Position numbers and translations under genes: made by a program. The notes under the pieces were generated by a model. The model saw only the letters and a list, made by a program, of their open reading frames with translations. It was not told the DNA's origin and searched no databases. 64,000 bases of DNA from Cladophialophora immunda (lineage: Eukaryota; Ascomycota; Eurotiomycetes; Chaetothyriales; Herpotrichiellaceae): NCBI RefSeq assembly GCF_000835495.1, contig NW_015622543.1, positions 3,956,619 through 4,020,618 on the forward strand. The letters run 5' to 3'. Positions 44,417-55,519 of the stretch are shown here, piece after piece (position 1 is the stretch's first letter; each line of letters begins with the position of its first letter).

Positions 44417-44863
44417 ATGCCGACCGCAACCGCCAGAGTCGGCGACAAGGTCATCGCCTCCTCGTCCAGCTACCAAACCGTCGAGGGCAACGTGTACTTC
44501 CCGCCGTCGGCGCTGGCGGACCCGTCGATGCTGGCGTCGTCCACCACGCACTCGACGTGCCCGTGGAAGGGCAAGGCGAGCTACTACGACGTCACGGTGG
44601 ACGGCAGGACGCTCAAGGACGCGGCGTGGTATTATCCCGCGCCCAAGGACAAGGCCACGCACATCAGGGACCACGTCGCGTTTTGTAAGTCATCACCATC
44701 ACCTTTGTTCTTTGGGCTCCTCACCGACGTATGTCACGTGGGAGAAAAGGATAGATTTCGACTGCGTGGGCTAGGGGGCGGGAATGAAAGGGATATTGGG
44801 GATGATTGCTGACTATTTCTGACTCTTCTAGATACTAGCAAGGTCCATGTGTCTGTGGCGTGA
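44417..44863 (+). CDS. DUF427 domain protein
   Basis: A small single-domain protein of unknown function, shared by fungi and bacteria. The model is join(44417..44684,44832..44863), 99 aa, with a 147-nt intron (GTAAGT...TTCTAG) that completes the Tyr codon of VAFYTSKVHVSVA. The conserved core is complete: VEGNVYFPPSAL near residues 24-35, THSTCPWKGKASYYDVTVDG, then DAAWYYPAPKDKATHIRDHVAF. The TCPWKG and AWYYP motifs are the family hallmarks. The start at 44417 gives the usual N-terminus (MPTATARVGD). Length equals the family's normal size. There is no signal peptide or membrane segment. No neighbour gives a hint of function. Confidence 0.88.
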
Positions 44864-45199
44864 AAGAACGGACGTACGTGGTGTTCGAGGACGGTCGGAG
44901 GGAGGGGGAGAACACTACGGAGCACACACATACATATGTATGCGGTCTTCGCCTGTGATGTGAAAGGTTTGGGTCCAGGAGAAAGTCCACAATAAAGGAG
45001 CGCGAGAGGCTGTTTCTCACAGTTTGAATGCCATGTTCCTCGACCTAGTTTCACGTCTTTCATACCCAGATCGCTTTCCGGCCTCCTGGAACAATGCCAT
45101 TTTCCTCGGGTTTCTCATGCTTCTGGGGCTAATCGCGACACGTCGCCGTATTTCCCTGGCCAACCCCTTCACCAGAAGATGTGCTGCCCCCTTCGTCGA
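44864..45199. other. Convergent intergenic region between the DUF427 and exo-polygalacturonase genes
   Basis: Both 3' ends lie here. No gene or repeat is supported. Confidence 0.5.
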
Positions 45200-46742
45200 T
45201 CAGATAGGCGTATACGTCCCGTTCGCGCAGGTGAAGCCGAGCCCCGGATTCAGCGCCGCGGTGGCGTTCAGGCAGATCACCGTCGGCGGCGCGAAGGTCT
45301 CGGGGAACACCTGGATGTTGTCGAGGGCGAAGTTCTTGCAGGAAGAATCCGTGTTGCACTCGATGATGATGGCCTCGGTGTGCTGCAGGTCCGGCAGCCC
45401 GACGTTGTACCAGCATGGCTGTTCAAGGTCAGCTAGTGTCTCCTTTTCCAATCGAGAAAGCCCACGGTTCTCGCAAGGAGTGTGGGATGTGGGATGGGAT
45501 GGGTTTGGGGGGAAGGTAGATCTCTCAAGCCGGCGCGGCACTCACATCGCTAACGCAGGACCCGTCGCCCGGGTTGAACGTGTTGATCGTGCCCGTGAAG
45601 TTCGCCCACGTAAAGTCCTCCATGTCGACGGTCGAGTTGTTCGGCCGCCCCACGGTGGTGCCGTTCTCGATCTGGGTCTGCGCGGATCCCTGGTTCACGT
45701 ACGTCTGGGTCACGAAGATGGGGAACGTCACGTTGTACACCCTGATGTTGGACCAGGTGACGTTCCTGGCCAGGCCCTTGCCGCCGATCCAGGACTTGAA
45801 CCGGGCCGCGTACACCGCGTCGATCACCGTGACGTCGTCGAACCTGACGTTCGAGACGTTGGCCCACCTGGCCTGGTTCTGGCCCAGAGATCCAATGCTC
45901 ATGCCGTGGCTCTGGTAGCCGATGGTCCCCCCCCGGAACAGGATGTCGCTGGCCCCGGCCTGCACCGCGATCGCGTCGTCGCCGTTGAAGATGACGCTGT
46001 CCAGGATCCGGATGTCGCTGCCCCCGACGTCGAATCCGTCCGTGTTGAAAGGGAACCCCTCGGTGGCCGAGACCGCGTCGATGACGGTGTCAGAAATCGT
46101 GATGTTCTTGCCGCTCACCTGGACCCCCCACGCAATGGGCTTGCGCGATTTGAAATGCTTCATGGAGCCGTTGGTCGTGCTGAAACTCATCAGATGTGGT
46201 CGCGCCGGCGCTCCGCTGCCGTTCTTGGGGTTGGCGTCCCACCAAGCCTGGCCGTAGCTGTCGATCCAGCCGTTTGTGACATTCTGTGTGCCGACATAGT
46301 TGATGGAAGGGCCTGCAAAATTGAACCTACGACGTGTCAGTGGAGCTATGAAACATCGTCTCTGAGGGGTGGAGTACCAGTAGAGGGCAGAGCCGTTGGT
46401 AGCGGCTGTGGTCTTGTTCACCATCTCCTGGATGGCGGTAATGTTCCTTGGGAGATGGATGTTGCCCTGCATCTGGATGACGACATTGGAGAGATTGGTG
46501 GCCACGATGGGCTGAAGAATGTTGTAGTCGACGCCCTCGCCGAAAACTATCGTCGAGTTCTCGGCGCATCTCGCAAACGCCGCCGCGACCGCGGGCGAGT
46601 CATCGGCTTTGCCACCTGAGGATTTATACTTGGAGGCGATGGTGCAAGTATTCTGTCCGCCGCTGCTCTGACGCATCTCCAGTGACGCAGCCCATGTCAC
46701 CAGCTGCAGAATAGAGCCCACGAGGATGGTTCTCGGTAACAT
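45200..46742 (-). CDS. Secreted exo-polygalacturonase, GH28
   Basis: Releases galacturonic acid from the non-reducing end of pectin. The model is complement(join(45200..45418,45546..46326,46378..46742)), 454 aa. A signal peptide is visible ([20 protein letters not shown]). GH28 catalytic residues are intact: D218 in FNTDGFDV, D238/D239 in GDDAIAV, H262 in SHGMSIGS, and RFKSW as a variant of the RIK motif. The C-terminal segment [31 protein letters not shown] is characteristic of exo-acting members. More than ten N-x-S/T sequons suggest heavy glycosylation. Intron 1 is 51 nt, in frame and stop-free (GTACTC...CGTAG, branch CTGAC); intron 2 is 127 nt. The enzyme points to plant-material degradation by this fungus. 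Confidence 0.93.
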
Positions 46743-47436
46743 GCTGGTCGAGATTCGAGGTTCTCAAATGACTTGCCAAGCGCCCTTTTGCACGGAGTAG
46801 TCAAGCAGAAGACGCTTTGATATATGCGCCCTTGCGCACCCCATGCTGGATGTGGGATGATGCATATGATCCCCATTGTCTGGGGAAAGCCATTTGTTCC
46901 ACATGTCGATCCATCTCTTCTTTGCATTTGCCGTCCACCGGTGCAGCAGGACATGGTATGGCAACTCCAAGGCCTAGGATTGAAGAGGAAGGTCGTCAAA
47001 GTCGTTGAGGAGGTGAAGCAGTCTGGGTTCGGCATGAATCCCGCCGAGAGGACAATCATGGGATTTGGGATTCCTCGTCCTCCTCCGCAATATGTGTGTC
47101 TGGGCAGTTGAAGTCGGAGAGAAAATGCGGAGTGCGGGATGCGGGGCGCCATGCCAAGAATGGCGACGAGGCCGAGAATTTGGCCCGATCGAGGCTCTCC
47201 AAGCGGGAAAAAGAAGTCCGAGTTGCATGCCATTTCACCCCGGGGCATCATCAGTTCGGGAGGGAGGGACCATGGGGATGGCGAAGTGGTGGCATGGAGA
47301 CTGTAACCCACGGACACGAAGAGGAAAATATAATTACATTATTGCTACCGCGTTAACTGACCACGCCATGGCAGAGGGACCGGATGCTCACACCACACGC
47401 CTCTCCCTGGGCAATTGACTCATCATTGTTCCAGGC
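46743..47436. other. Intergenic region between the GH28 gene and a membrane-protein gene
   Basis: It holds the GH28 promoter and the 3' end of the next minus-strand gene. ORFs on both strands are short shadows without domains. Confidence 0.45.
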
Positions 47437-50064
47437 TCAAGGGTTCCCAGCCAGTCGCATGTACTGCTCGACGGCTGGGGACTCGGAGACGGTGAAAGAA
47501 CTGATTGTTGGGGGCCTGCTGCGCCTCTTCCTTCGCACGCTCGAATTCACCGGTACGCCGTCCTCTCGACATCGCACATAAAAATGAGGATGCTGGCTTC
47601 GATCCGTGGGGGTCGCTCCCACCTTTTGCATGTCGACCTGCCATTTCTTTGCCAGCAGACCGCCGCTGGGTCCGGCTCCACAGGTGCCGGACATGGTGTT
47701 CGAGGGCGGAGAATTGATGGCCAGCGCAAACATGTTTTGTGGCTCGGTGTAGTCCGTCACCCGACCAAGCAGGCAGAACGTCCACAGCAGGTAGACGAGG
47801 CTGAAGCTACTGAGCAGGAACACGGCCACGAGAATGACGTAGAAGAGATTCTGCCATTGCTGGGTCCCTCCCGAAGCATAGTCCTTGTAGCTCACCCGTG
47901 CTTTGAAGTCCTGGTACTGGGGTTCCTCGAGGATTGCTAGCGAGTAGTTCCAGAAATGCACAAAGGGCGAATTCGACGAGGACAAAAGCGCTGTTTCGCC
48001 GGCCAGAACCGCCAAGGCCTCACCAATGGTGGGCATGTCTGAAGTCAGGACTGTGGGGGTGCCGTCTGAATATGCAGGAATCATCTGGCTGAGTAGTCGC
48101 GCACTCGAAGCATTGGCGTCGTTGACTCCAGCAGTAAGAGAGAGGGATCGAAGCCATTCAGCGCCGACATCTTTCCAATCCGCGTCCCAGTTCCCTATCG
48201 CTGCGTTCTTGACCGCGTGGACATAGGGCAGAGTGTTTCCGGGGCTTTGGTCGCATTCGACCGACAGCTGGCCACCTGACTGAGCGACGCGATAGTACGT
48301 GGTGCAATTGCGATATTGAGCCGACTTGATGGAGCACAGGACGTAATCATCAGTCGCGTAGTCTCTTTTGTCGACTGGGGGAGGGGCTGCAAGAACATAA
48401 ATGGCATAGTATCCCCATGTGTTCGAGATGAATCCCAGCGTGTTGTATTCTATGGGCAGTTTCGGGAAGATGGGTGCTTGCTGAAAACCGCCAGTCGGGC
48501 CAGTGGTCCCGAAGTCGAAAATATCGTCGACAGCGGTGGGATGTGGGAAATATGTGCTTGGGTCATCAATGTTCGATACATTGACAATCATGGGCGCCAG
48601 CTCGGCAGTAGACATACCTACACACAAAACATTGATTAGAGGCGCCGGGATTGCGGCCTGAATGAAGTACTCTCCATTGCCCTGGAGATCCTCCGGCTGC
48701 AAAATCTGGTTCTTGGGATCTCGAGCTGCATTGAACAAATTCGCATGAGGCATTGCCAGTGTGACATTTTGCACGAGTCTTCCCCAGCGGTTTGAATCGG
48801 TCGTAATGTTTTCATGGCTAGGAGTGATCCATTGGCCCTGAACCGTCGTATTGTCGAATAATGTGGCGACTGGTGAAGGCCGACTACTAATAGAGCTTAG
48901 GTCTGAACTTATGTTGCCGACGTCTAGTCTCTCGCGCCAATCCGACATGAATGATTTGAAGTTATGAAAGCTTTGTCCTGCATAGTCGATCTGGAGACAG
49001 GTGTCGCCCTCGGGATGCGGACCCACGCCCTCTGGGTCAGGATCTTCTTGGACAGGCGTTTCGCAACTCTGAGCCAGGTAGATCGAGTTGGCGTAAGAAG
49101 CTGCCACTTGACCCCAAAGCGTTCGATCTTCAAGTGGCCCAAACTTTGGTTTAGGCGCCACCAATGCTTCGGCAGCGGTGGTGTAGAATGTGGCGGCCAA
49201 GACAGCGACCAGGACCATGATGCCGAGGACAGTCGAGGCCGCGTATCGGACTACTATCCAGTTCGTGATGAGTGTCCCGGGTTGCATGACCCAAGACCTC
49301 ATGGTCATTTCTGCGATACTGATGCCGCTGTTCTTTTCCGTCTTCGCAAATGCGCGACGGCTCAAAATCTGTCCGAGCAGCGCAACAAAGATGGTTACAA
49401 AGGATAACTCGACCGTCTTTGACAATAGAGCTGAGAGAAGAGTGGCGTTTCCAAAGGAGAGGTGTCCGTTGGTTCCAATTCTTTGGCCCCATCGTGGTTT
49501 TGCAAATGCGATGCCGAGGAATACCCCCGAGAATACCGTCGAGTAAACTGCCAGTGCCAATATCGATATAGTCCACCATGACCACGGGCTTGTCAAGATG
49601 TCACCGTGGGTTGGACAGTTCTCGTCGACCCTGGTGTGAGTATGTAGCAGTCCGACTTCTGGAGAAAAGTCTTGGGAGGATTGTTGGTTGAGTTGGCTGT
49701 AAGATGATCGATGTGACCTGAATGATTTCGCATCTTCGCCCGGGGATGCAGTGTTTTGGTAAGGAGTGCTGCGGCTAGGGCCCAAGATCAGCGAATCTGG
49801 CGCCGCAACGGTACTTGTGGAAGCATCTGTGCTTGTGAAAGCTTGCCCTTTCGATCCGACGGGGACACGCTTGACTGGCTTCGACAAGCCTGAAATGTTC
49901 AACCCGACGACAGGCTCTTCTCTGGATTCTGTTGAAGGCGCGAGATTCTGGAATTCATGATCTTCTTGAGGCGCTTGTTCATAGCTGTTTCCCGGCAGAA
50001 GCGACGAGTTCTGGCGTCGAAAAGACCGTCGGGCATGGAAAACGCCATGCTCGTCCCCGTCCAT
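47437..50064 (-). CDS. Large fungal membrane protein with glycosylated ectodomain, function unknown
   Basis: The single-exon protein is 875 aa and has no domain I can name. The first ~155 residues are polar and disordered, likely cytosolic. Three membrane segments follow: about 163-188 (WWTISILALAVYSTVFSGVFLG), 208-236 (LLSKTVELSFVTIFVALLG) and 270-298 (ASTVLGIMVLVAVLAATFY). A lumenal or extracellular domain of some 430 residues has many N-x-S/T sequons and Cys pairs. A final membrane segment lies near 745-770 (FYVILVAVFLLSSFSLVYLLW). The cytosolic tail has DYTEPQNMFALAINSPPS, a motif I associate with orphan fungal membrane proteins sometimes mislabelled as MCM-related. The layout parallels the DUF3176 protein at 4-6 kb but without its SQCKW core. 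Confidence 0.75.
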   Translation of the reverse strand: MDGDEHGVFHARRSFRRQNSSLLPGNSYEQAPQEDHEFQNLAPSTESREEPVVGLNISGLSKPVKRVPVGSKGQAFTSTDASTSTVAAPDSLILGPSRSTPYQNTASPGEDAKSFRSHRSSYSQLNQQSSQDFSPEVGLLHTHTRVDENCPTHGDILTSPWSWWTISILALAVYSTVFSGVFLGIAFAKPRWGQRIGTNGHLSFGNATLLSALLSKTVELSFVTIFVALLGQILSRRAFAKTEKNSGISIAEMTMRSWVMQPGTLITNWIVVRYAASTVLGIMVLVAVLAATFYTTAAEALVAPKPKFGPLEDRTLWGQVAASYANSIYLAQSCETPVQEDPDPEGVGPHPEGDTCLQIDYAGQSFHNFKSFMSDWRERLDVGNISSDLSSISSRPSPVATLFDNTTVQGQWITPSHENITTDSNRWGRLVQNVTLAMPHANLFNAARDPKNQILQPEDLQGNGEYFIQAAIPAPLINVLCVGMSTAELAPMIVNVSNIDDPSTYFPHPTAVDDIFDFGTTGPTGGFQQAPIFPKLPIEYNTLGFISNTWGYYAIYVLAAPPPVDKRDYATDDYVLCSIKSAQYRNCTTYYRVAQSGGQLSVECDQSPGNTLPYVHAVKNAAIGNWDADWKDVGAEWLRSLSLTAGVNDANASSARLLSQMIPAYSDGTPTVLTSDMPTIGEALAVLAGETALLSSSNSPFVHFWNYSLAILEEPQYQDFKARVSYKDYASGGTQQWQNLFYVILVAVFLLSSFSLVYLLWTFCLLGRVTDYTEPQNMFALAINSPPSNTMSGTCGAGPSGGLLAKKWQVDMQKVGATPTDRSQHPHFYVRCREDGVPVNSSVRRKRRSRPPTISSFTVSESPAVEQYMRLAGNP

Positions 50065-51826
50065 CGTCAGCGATGTTGTTTCTCAGGGCCGAAGCGCCTT
50101 CAACGCGCGTCCGAAGTTGATATCCAAAGGTTGAGGACGCAGCGATGCTCGCAAAGATGGAATCGACGGCATCGTGGGGACTGCCTCCAAGGTAGTGGAG
50201 CGTGAGGCTGAAAGATGGACGTCTTCGCTTCTTCACCTACTCCATGTTGGAGCAGGTGCAGATAACCAGAGGTCTGCCGTGATAGGAGCTGGTCGTCGTC
50301 CTTTCCTCTGGCCCCAGCCGAGGGGCGCTAGAAGCACAAATTCGTCATGTTCTCCCGTCTCAGGGTGTTCCGCTAGGTGCCATTCAGTAAAGACTTAGCG
50401 ACGAGGCGCACACCCACGCAGACAGACTTATGCATGATTGAGCTGGGCTATTGGTTTGCGGGTTGACGGGGTGGTGCAGCACGGGTTGGGTGCAACTCTT
50501 GTCCTCGAGCCGATGTCGATGGACAAACAAAGGGTTTGCGCATTGGTGCTTGGAAGCTGCAACAACAACGCTAACATGAATCCCCTTTGCTTGTGATTGA
50601 GCCAACATGCCTTTGCATCTCGATCAAAGAGGTCTGCACATCCAGCACGAGGTCCTAGCACCTATCTGTTCTTTAGTCGCTTTGCCGGTCGTCCGATGGG
50701 GAGATTGGCCAGCCCCGGGGCGCGCGGCTGTGGTTGCTTCGTTTGGCATCTCGAGCACGAAGTGGACCATGAGTCTGAGCCCTGGGCGCGTGGGTGTGTT
50801 TCCGGAATACTAAGCAAGCAGTAATCTACCGCTGGTGCCACCTCTGGCCATGAGCAGTGGCGCCCCTGGACTTGGGCTGCAAGAATGATCTTCTCGAGCA
50901 GTAGCGGAAAACAGGAAATCCAGACTCATGCATGGAAGTCTTTTCTTCCACGCTTTCTAAGGGTCAACGCGCTAGGTCTGCCGTTGAATCCTTCGCGCAC
51001 CGGGTGAGTATAAGGCTAAGGGATTATCTGGCCGTGTTGCTGGCCACGCTGTTTCAGGAACCGCCAGCCCACCAGGGCCGTGGAATGGGGCAAACCCCCA
51101 TACGAAGGCAAGGAGATCCCCCCCCGAAGTGGCTAACCGATGCCCTGTCGCACATGGGGTTTTAAGCAAGTGTTGTGTAAAGTGGCAGTCCGACATCCGG
51201 GGCAAAACACGAGCAATGAACACTTGTCCATCGGCAAATGCTTTGAGACACTCTCTGCTGTCCGACAACTTCTGGGTTTGGATCCCCTCTCCGTCCTGGC
51301 GATGACTTTGAAGAGCTGCCCTCATGTTGTAGGTTTAGTGCGAATTGTCCGTCAGCCTTAACCACCTCCTAGGGCTCACCAGCCACTATTATGGATGGAC
51401 CCGGGCGATCATCCCAGCTTGTTTTGTCCGAAAACCCAGCTTTAGTCGGTACGTCTTTACCGATTTTGGTAGGGCATGGAGGAGGGACTTCTGCTGGCGA
51501 ACCGCATCTCGACCGCTGGGCTTGAGCCTCGCCTGAGAGCTGTACAAGTAGGACGCCTTAATCGCACGCCCATTTTCCACCAGCCAAACCGTCCTTCATC
51601 CGCCAATTAGAGGGACGTTGAGGTTACAGTCGGGGCTATCATTCGGCTTCCGACTTCGTTCAATCTTATACCAAGAGATCCTTGGCCTCTGATTTTTAAG
51701 AAGACACAATATACATATATATATATATATATATATATGCCTGTGGCGTCGTGTCCTTTGACACGACCAATCCGGCCTTTTAATCTTGGGACGCAAATTC
51801 GTTTCTTCGCTTTGTCACTCGCATTG
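50065..51826. other. 1.8-kb gene-free region with AT microsatellite
   Basis: Short overlapping ORFs on both strands have no domains. The region separates the divergent membrane-protein gene and the Zn2Cys6 gene. A perfect (AT)12 lies near its right end. Confidence 0.45.
51715..51738. repeat. (AT)12 microsatellite upstream of a Zn2Cys6 gene
   Basis: Twelve AT units are visible directly. The repeat ends in an in-frame ATG at 51737 that could extend the next gene by 30 codons. Confidence 0.9.
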
Positions 51827-53110
51827 ATGCCTCCCTCCAGGCTCGGCACCACGAGGCAGAAGGCATTCTCCCACAAAGTCCGTACAGGGTGCATCACTTG
51901 CAAGCTCCGTAGGGTGAAGTGCGACGAGTCGAAGCCAAACTGCCTGAACTGCACGAGAGGGAACCGCCAATGTCTTGGATACGCGATTCCTATAGCCAAA
52001 GTCTTCACGCTGGAAAGTCGCAAGACGTCGTCGACGGAACGGCCATCGTCGATTCAATCGTCACAGGGAGCTTCTTGCAATGATGAGTTGCTGCTCTCCA
52101 AGACTCTCGGGTTGCCCTTCGGCACGAACGAGGAAGCACGATCTCTACAGCACTGGCTCCTCCTAACAGCACCCGTGCTGGCACATTACGGGCCCCAGGG
52201 AGATTTCTATACTGTCCTTGTTCCACAAATCGCTCTACAGTCACCTGCAGTTAAGCACATGCTCGTTGCTCTTTCCATGACGCACGAGAAGTTTCATACT
52301 GGTGTTGCAACCGCCACCCCCAAAATGAATTCGCAGGCTGTTTCCCACTACATTTCAGCCATAGCAGAGATTAGAAACAATAATCCGCCAAAGCTCCACG
52401 TTGTCATCGCTTCCCTTGTTGCATGGGTCATCGAGCTCTTTCAGAACAACCTTCCAGGGGCCGTGGTACACCTGCGCGGAACACTCAAACTCCTCCGAGA
52501 ATACAAGCGATCGAAACCTCCAGGATCGGCAGCAGATGTTCTACGAAAGTCGATTCTGCCAACTTCCAGTCTTGCCAAGGGCTTGACACAGCTGATGATC
52601 CACACCGGTCCAATACCAGGAGAGATCGAGCCGGAATACCGGGGTCATATATGCTATCCTTGGGGAGGGCAAGCGTTTTCGTCCTTCGCGGAAGGGAGAA
52701 GTGCCATTTGCCATTATATCGAGGAACTCGCAGATTCTGGGAGTGGTTGCAATATTCGAGAAATTGAAAAGCTGCTGGGCCATTGGTTCGAGCGCGCCCG
52801 GCGATGGGACCAAGAGACCATTCCCACGTCCGCCCTGACCGCACTCCTTTTGCTGTTCAACCTCGCTTTAGCTCTGCTCCCGAGCAGTGACGTGGCTGGA
52901 TTCAGCTATTCCATCAACCCTAGAACTGTTGACTTCGTGGTTGATAGAGCCGCCGTGCTTGCCAATATCCACCAGAAGATTGAGCCGAGAAATGAGGATC
53001 TGAGGCAAACGTTGGTCATCGTGCTCAACTTTGTCGTCCGTCTTTTTCCAGACTCTAGCAGTCATGGTCGAGCATCACTGCTACTACGCCAGCTGCGTGG
53101 ACAAGGATGA
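51827..53110 (+). CDS. Zn2Cys6 transcription factor with fungal-specific regulatory domain
   Basis: The 427-aa protein has a binuclear zinc cluster of the form C-x2-C-x6-C-x5-C-x2-C-x6-C (CITCKLRRVKCDESKPNCLNCTRGNRQC) at about residues 22-49, preceded by the basic KAFSHKVRTG. This is the C6 type common in regulators with a DUF3468 (fungal TF 2) domain. The middle region contains LPFGTNEEARSLQHWLLLTAPVLAHYG and SPAVKHMLVALSMTHEKF, typical of the start of that domain. I chose 51827 (MPPSRLGTTRQK) over 51737, because the upstream ATG lies within an AT microsatellite and the extra residues are atypical. The C-terminus (LRQLRGQG) is a little short for the family, so a further 3' exon cannot be excluded. 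No target is known. Confidence 0.82.
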   Translation: MPPSRLGTTRQKAFSHKVRTGCITCKLRRVKCDESKPNCLNCTRGNRQCLGYAIPIAKVFTLESRKTSSTERPSSIQSSQGASCNDELLLSKTLGLPFGTNEEARSLQHWLLLTAPVLAHYGPQGDFYTVLVPQIALQSPAVKHMLVALSMTHEKFHTGVATATPKMNSQAVSHYISAIAEIRNNNPPKLHVVIASLVAWVIELFQNNLPGAVVHLRGTLKLLREYKRSKPPGSAADVLRKSILPTSSLAKGLTQLMIHTGPIPGEIEPEYRGHICYPWGGQAFSSFAEGRSAICHYIEELADSGSGCNIREIEKLLGHWFERARRWDQETIPTSALTALLLLFNLALALLPSSDVAGFSYSINPRTVDFVVDRAAVLANIHQKIEPRNEDLRQTLVIVLNFVVRLFPDSSSHGRASLLLRQLRGQG

Positions 53111-53546
53111 CCATGCGATCAAGGTAATTGCAGAGATATCCAACGGTCCTAAGGTCTCGGTGCACGAGGGTCCTCATCACCGAGATAGCTCGCATCTTGA
53201 TCACAAATTCTATTCATTCTACCGTCGGCACCGAGCTCTACTACAGGGGTCTCATAACGTTTGGTCCGATTCTAAAATGGAAGAACCGGCTTGAGTCGAG
53301 GTCGGGTTGTTTGTTGTCGTCCGACTACTGGTTACAGGCCTTTTCGAGAGGCTTCCATTGGTGTCACTCGCCAGACTTTCAAGCACGCCTCTTAATATGA
53401 ACAACGCAATAGGCCGTGTCCTTGCCATCATATCTGATATCAATCTACTTGATGGCCCAGCCCCCAACTTTGACCCTGCCACCATGTCCAACAGCCGCAC
53501 TTGGATTCTGTTTGGGTGGTACCAACTAAAGAACCCACTGCGAGGC
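53111..53546. other. Convergent intergenic region between a Zn2Cys6 gene and an MFS gene
   Basis: Plus-strand ORFs of 87-90 codons start here, but no splice pair convincingly attaches them to the upstream transcription factor. The rest is probably 3' UTR. Confidence 0.4.
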
Positions 53547-55519
53547 TCATATCGCTCGGTGTGTAGGTTGAGCCGATGCATAGGCTCTGTACCTGTCTGC
53601 CGTCCACCTCCTGATTTTCTTCCCATAGATGAGCATTGGGATTGGCAGAAGATTGAAGCCAAAAGCGAGACACGCAACGTTGATAAAGAAGTTCTGCAAA
53701 CCTATGGCTTCCACCCAGTCCGTGATGGCGAACATGACGGCGATGGAGATGCTGTTTCTGAAAAAGACGATTCCCACGAGAGCGTTTCCGATGATCTGGG
53801 GTTTCTTGGTCAGCCGAACCACGCTCTCAACGCAAGACATTGCAGCAAAGGGGGGTTGGGTTTTACTCACGTCCGGATACGAGTCGGTCACATATGTCAT
53901 CACCACATCCATGGTCATGGTGATGGCAAACGAGAACATTGCCCAGCCGACTGCGAGCACGACCCAGTGTGCGCCCTGTAGTTGAGAGGTTAGAATCGAT
54001 ACGAAGCAACACGCAGATGGATGGGGGGGAAATGTCTAAGCTCACATGAGCCAAGCCGATGCCGAACATTAACAGGCCGGCTGGAGACAGGACGATTGCC
54101 GGAAGAAGGAGCCATAGACGCATTTCGGGCTCAAAGACTCCTTGATTGCGCTTGGACAAAAACAAGATCGACCAGTCGCTCAGCGGGCCAGACAGGCAGG
54201 CTGCAAGGAGGCAGCCAATGAACGGGGCCAGGTTCAGCAAGCCAACACTCGAGGCGTCGAAGTTGTAGGGCGGCAGATACATGTAAGTCGCTTCAATTGT
54301 CCACAGCACCGAGAACCAGGCCAAGACGGCGCCGTACATGGTTGCTGCAAATGCCACCGCTGGAATGTGACACACGATCCAGACCGGTTGGAAAAAGTGC
54401 ACTCTCATGCTATACGAACTTGGAGATTTTGTGTATAGTGCCATGCGCTGACGGTAGCTCTTGCGCGGCCTGTTTTGTGCGACGGGCAAACATCTGTCAT
54501 TGCTTGGGACTCTCAAAATGTCGATATTACCAGGAGCATTGAAAGGTTCGGCGGCATTAGAAGCCTCGGTGGCTTGTTTGAGGTCCTTGTCGTTGCCCGC
54601 GATCTCCTCGGCCGTCGTCGTGGGCAGGTGTCGTACCGCATGTCCTTGCAAGGTAGGCACGTACTGCGACTCTTCGAAGCAAAAGAGAACGACCACCAGG
54701 CACGCGCCTATCAGTATAGCCGTCCACCACCAGATCCACCTCCATCCCTGCGAGTCCACGATGTACCCTGCGGCGACGGGTCCCAGGTACGTGCCGCCGA
54801 ACTGCAACAGGACGAAGATTGCGTTCATGGTGGCGTGGTGATGGACGAAATATAGATCGACGATGGTGAGCAGCACGATTGTCTCACTGATGGCGCCACC
54901 GAGACCCATGACCAAGTTGTTGGCTACCAACTCGGCCCCAGTGTTGAGTTTCGCGTTCCAGATCGACGTTGCAAATTGCACGAGCAAGCTCACAATGTAA
55001 ATCGGCCGTCGACCATATTTATAGACAAATGGAATGAACAGGACGCATCCCATGGCGAGGCCGGCGTAGTTGACGGCGGCGCCGCTCGTCAACGTCGACG
55101 TCGAGATCCCGAGCTCATCCATGTATGCGCCCCAAGCGACGCCTCCGATGTCGAGAAGGACGAAGGTCATTAAGACGTAGAAGCCGACCAGGGTGAAGTT
55201 GACCGTCTTGCGGGAACTGGACCAATTCTACCACCGGGTCAGTTAGTTGGGGGATGCCAATGACGGGCATGTTCAGAGCAGTGCCATACCAGCGGGTCGT
55301 CAGGATCATCGCTCGGCACGGGATGAAGGATAATCTCGGTCTTGGAGCTGCGTTCTGTGCGTCCGTAAAGAGATTTGTTAGCCAACCTGTGGTATAGAAG
55401 AGGCGCCATTGAACAGCAGGCATGTCGCTCTTACTCCGCTCAAGGAGAATCGTCCCCGGAGGCCACGCCGCCGAGTCGTCCTCGTGTCCCTCCATCGACA
55501 ATGGTGCTTTAAATTCCAC
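53547..55519 (-). CDS. MFS transporter with long central loop
   Basis: The model is complement(join(53547..53795,53871..53975,54046..55227,55290..55354,55435..55519)), 561 aa in five exons. The N-terminal cytosolic part ends in HPVPSDDPDDPLNWSSSRK, the usual lead into helix 1 for this fungal MFS group. Motif A is seen as VYKYGRRPIYI. Helices 4-6 include GLGGAISETIVLLTIVDLYFVHHHATMNAIF and GTYLGPVAAGYIVDSQGWRWIWWWTA, the usual Trp-rich turn. The central loop is about 100 residues long. The second half starts at FFQPVWIVCHIPAVAFA and ends with NFFINVACLAFGFNLLPIPMLIYGKKIRRWTADRY. The last intron is 75 nt, in frame and stop-free. Substrate unknown; proximity to the Rieske and PhyH oxygenase genes makes a metabolite transporter plausible. 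Confidence 0.88.

Noticed and set aside
45024..46619. 531-codon plus-strand ORF opposite the GH28 gene
   Set aside because: It is antisense to a well-supported gene, Arg/Val/Gly-rich, and lacks any recognisable family.
51737..51826. N-terminal extension of the Zn2Cys6 protein from the ATG at 51737
   Set aside because: The ATG lies at the end of an AT microsatellite and the 30 added residues are not typical before a zinc cluster. It is kept only as an alternative start.
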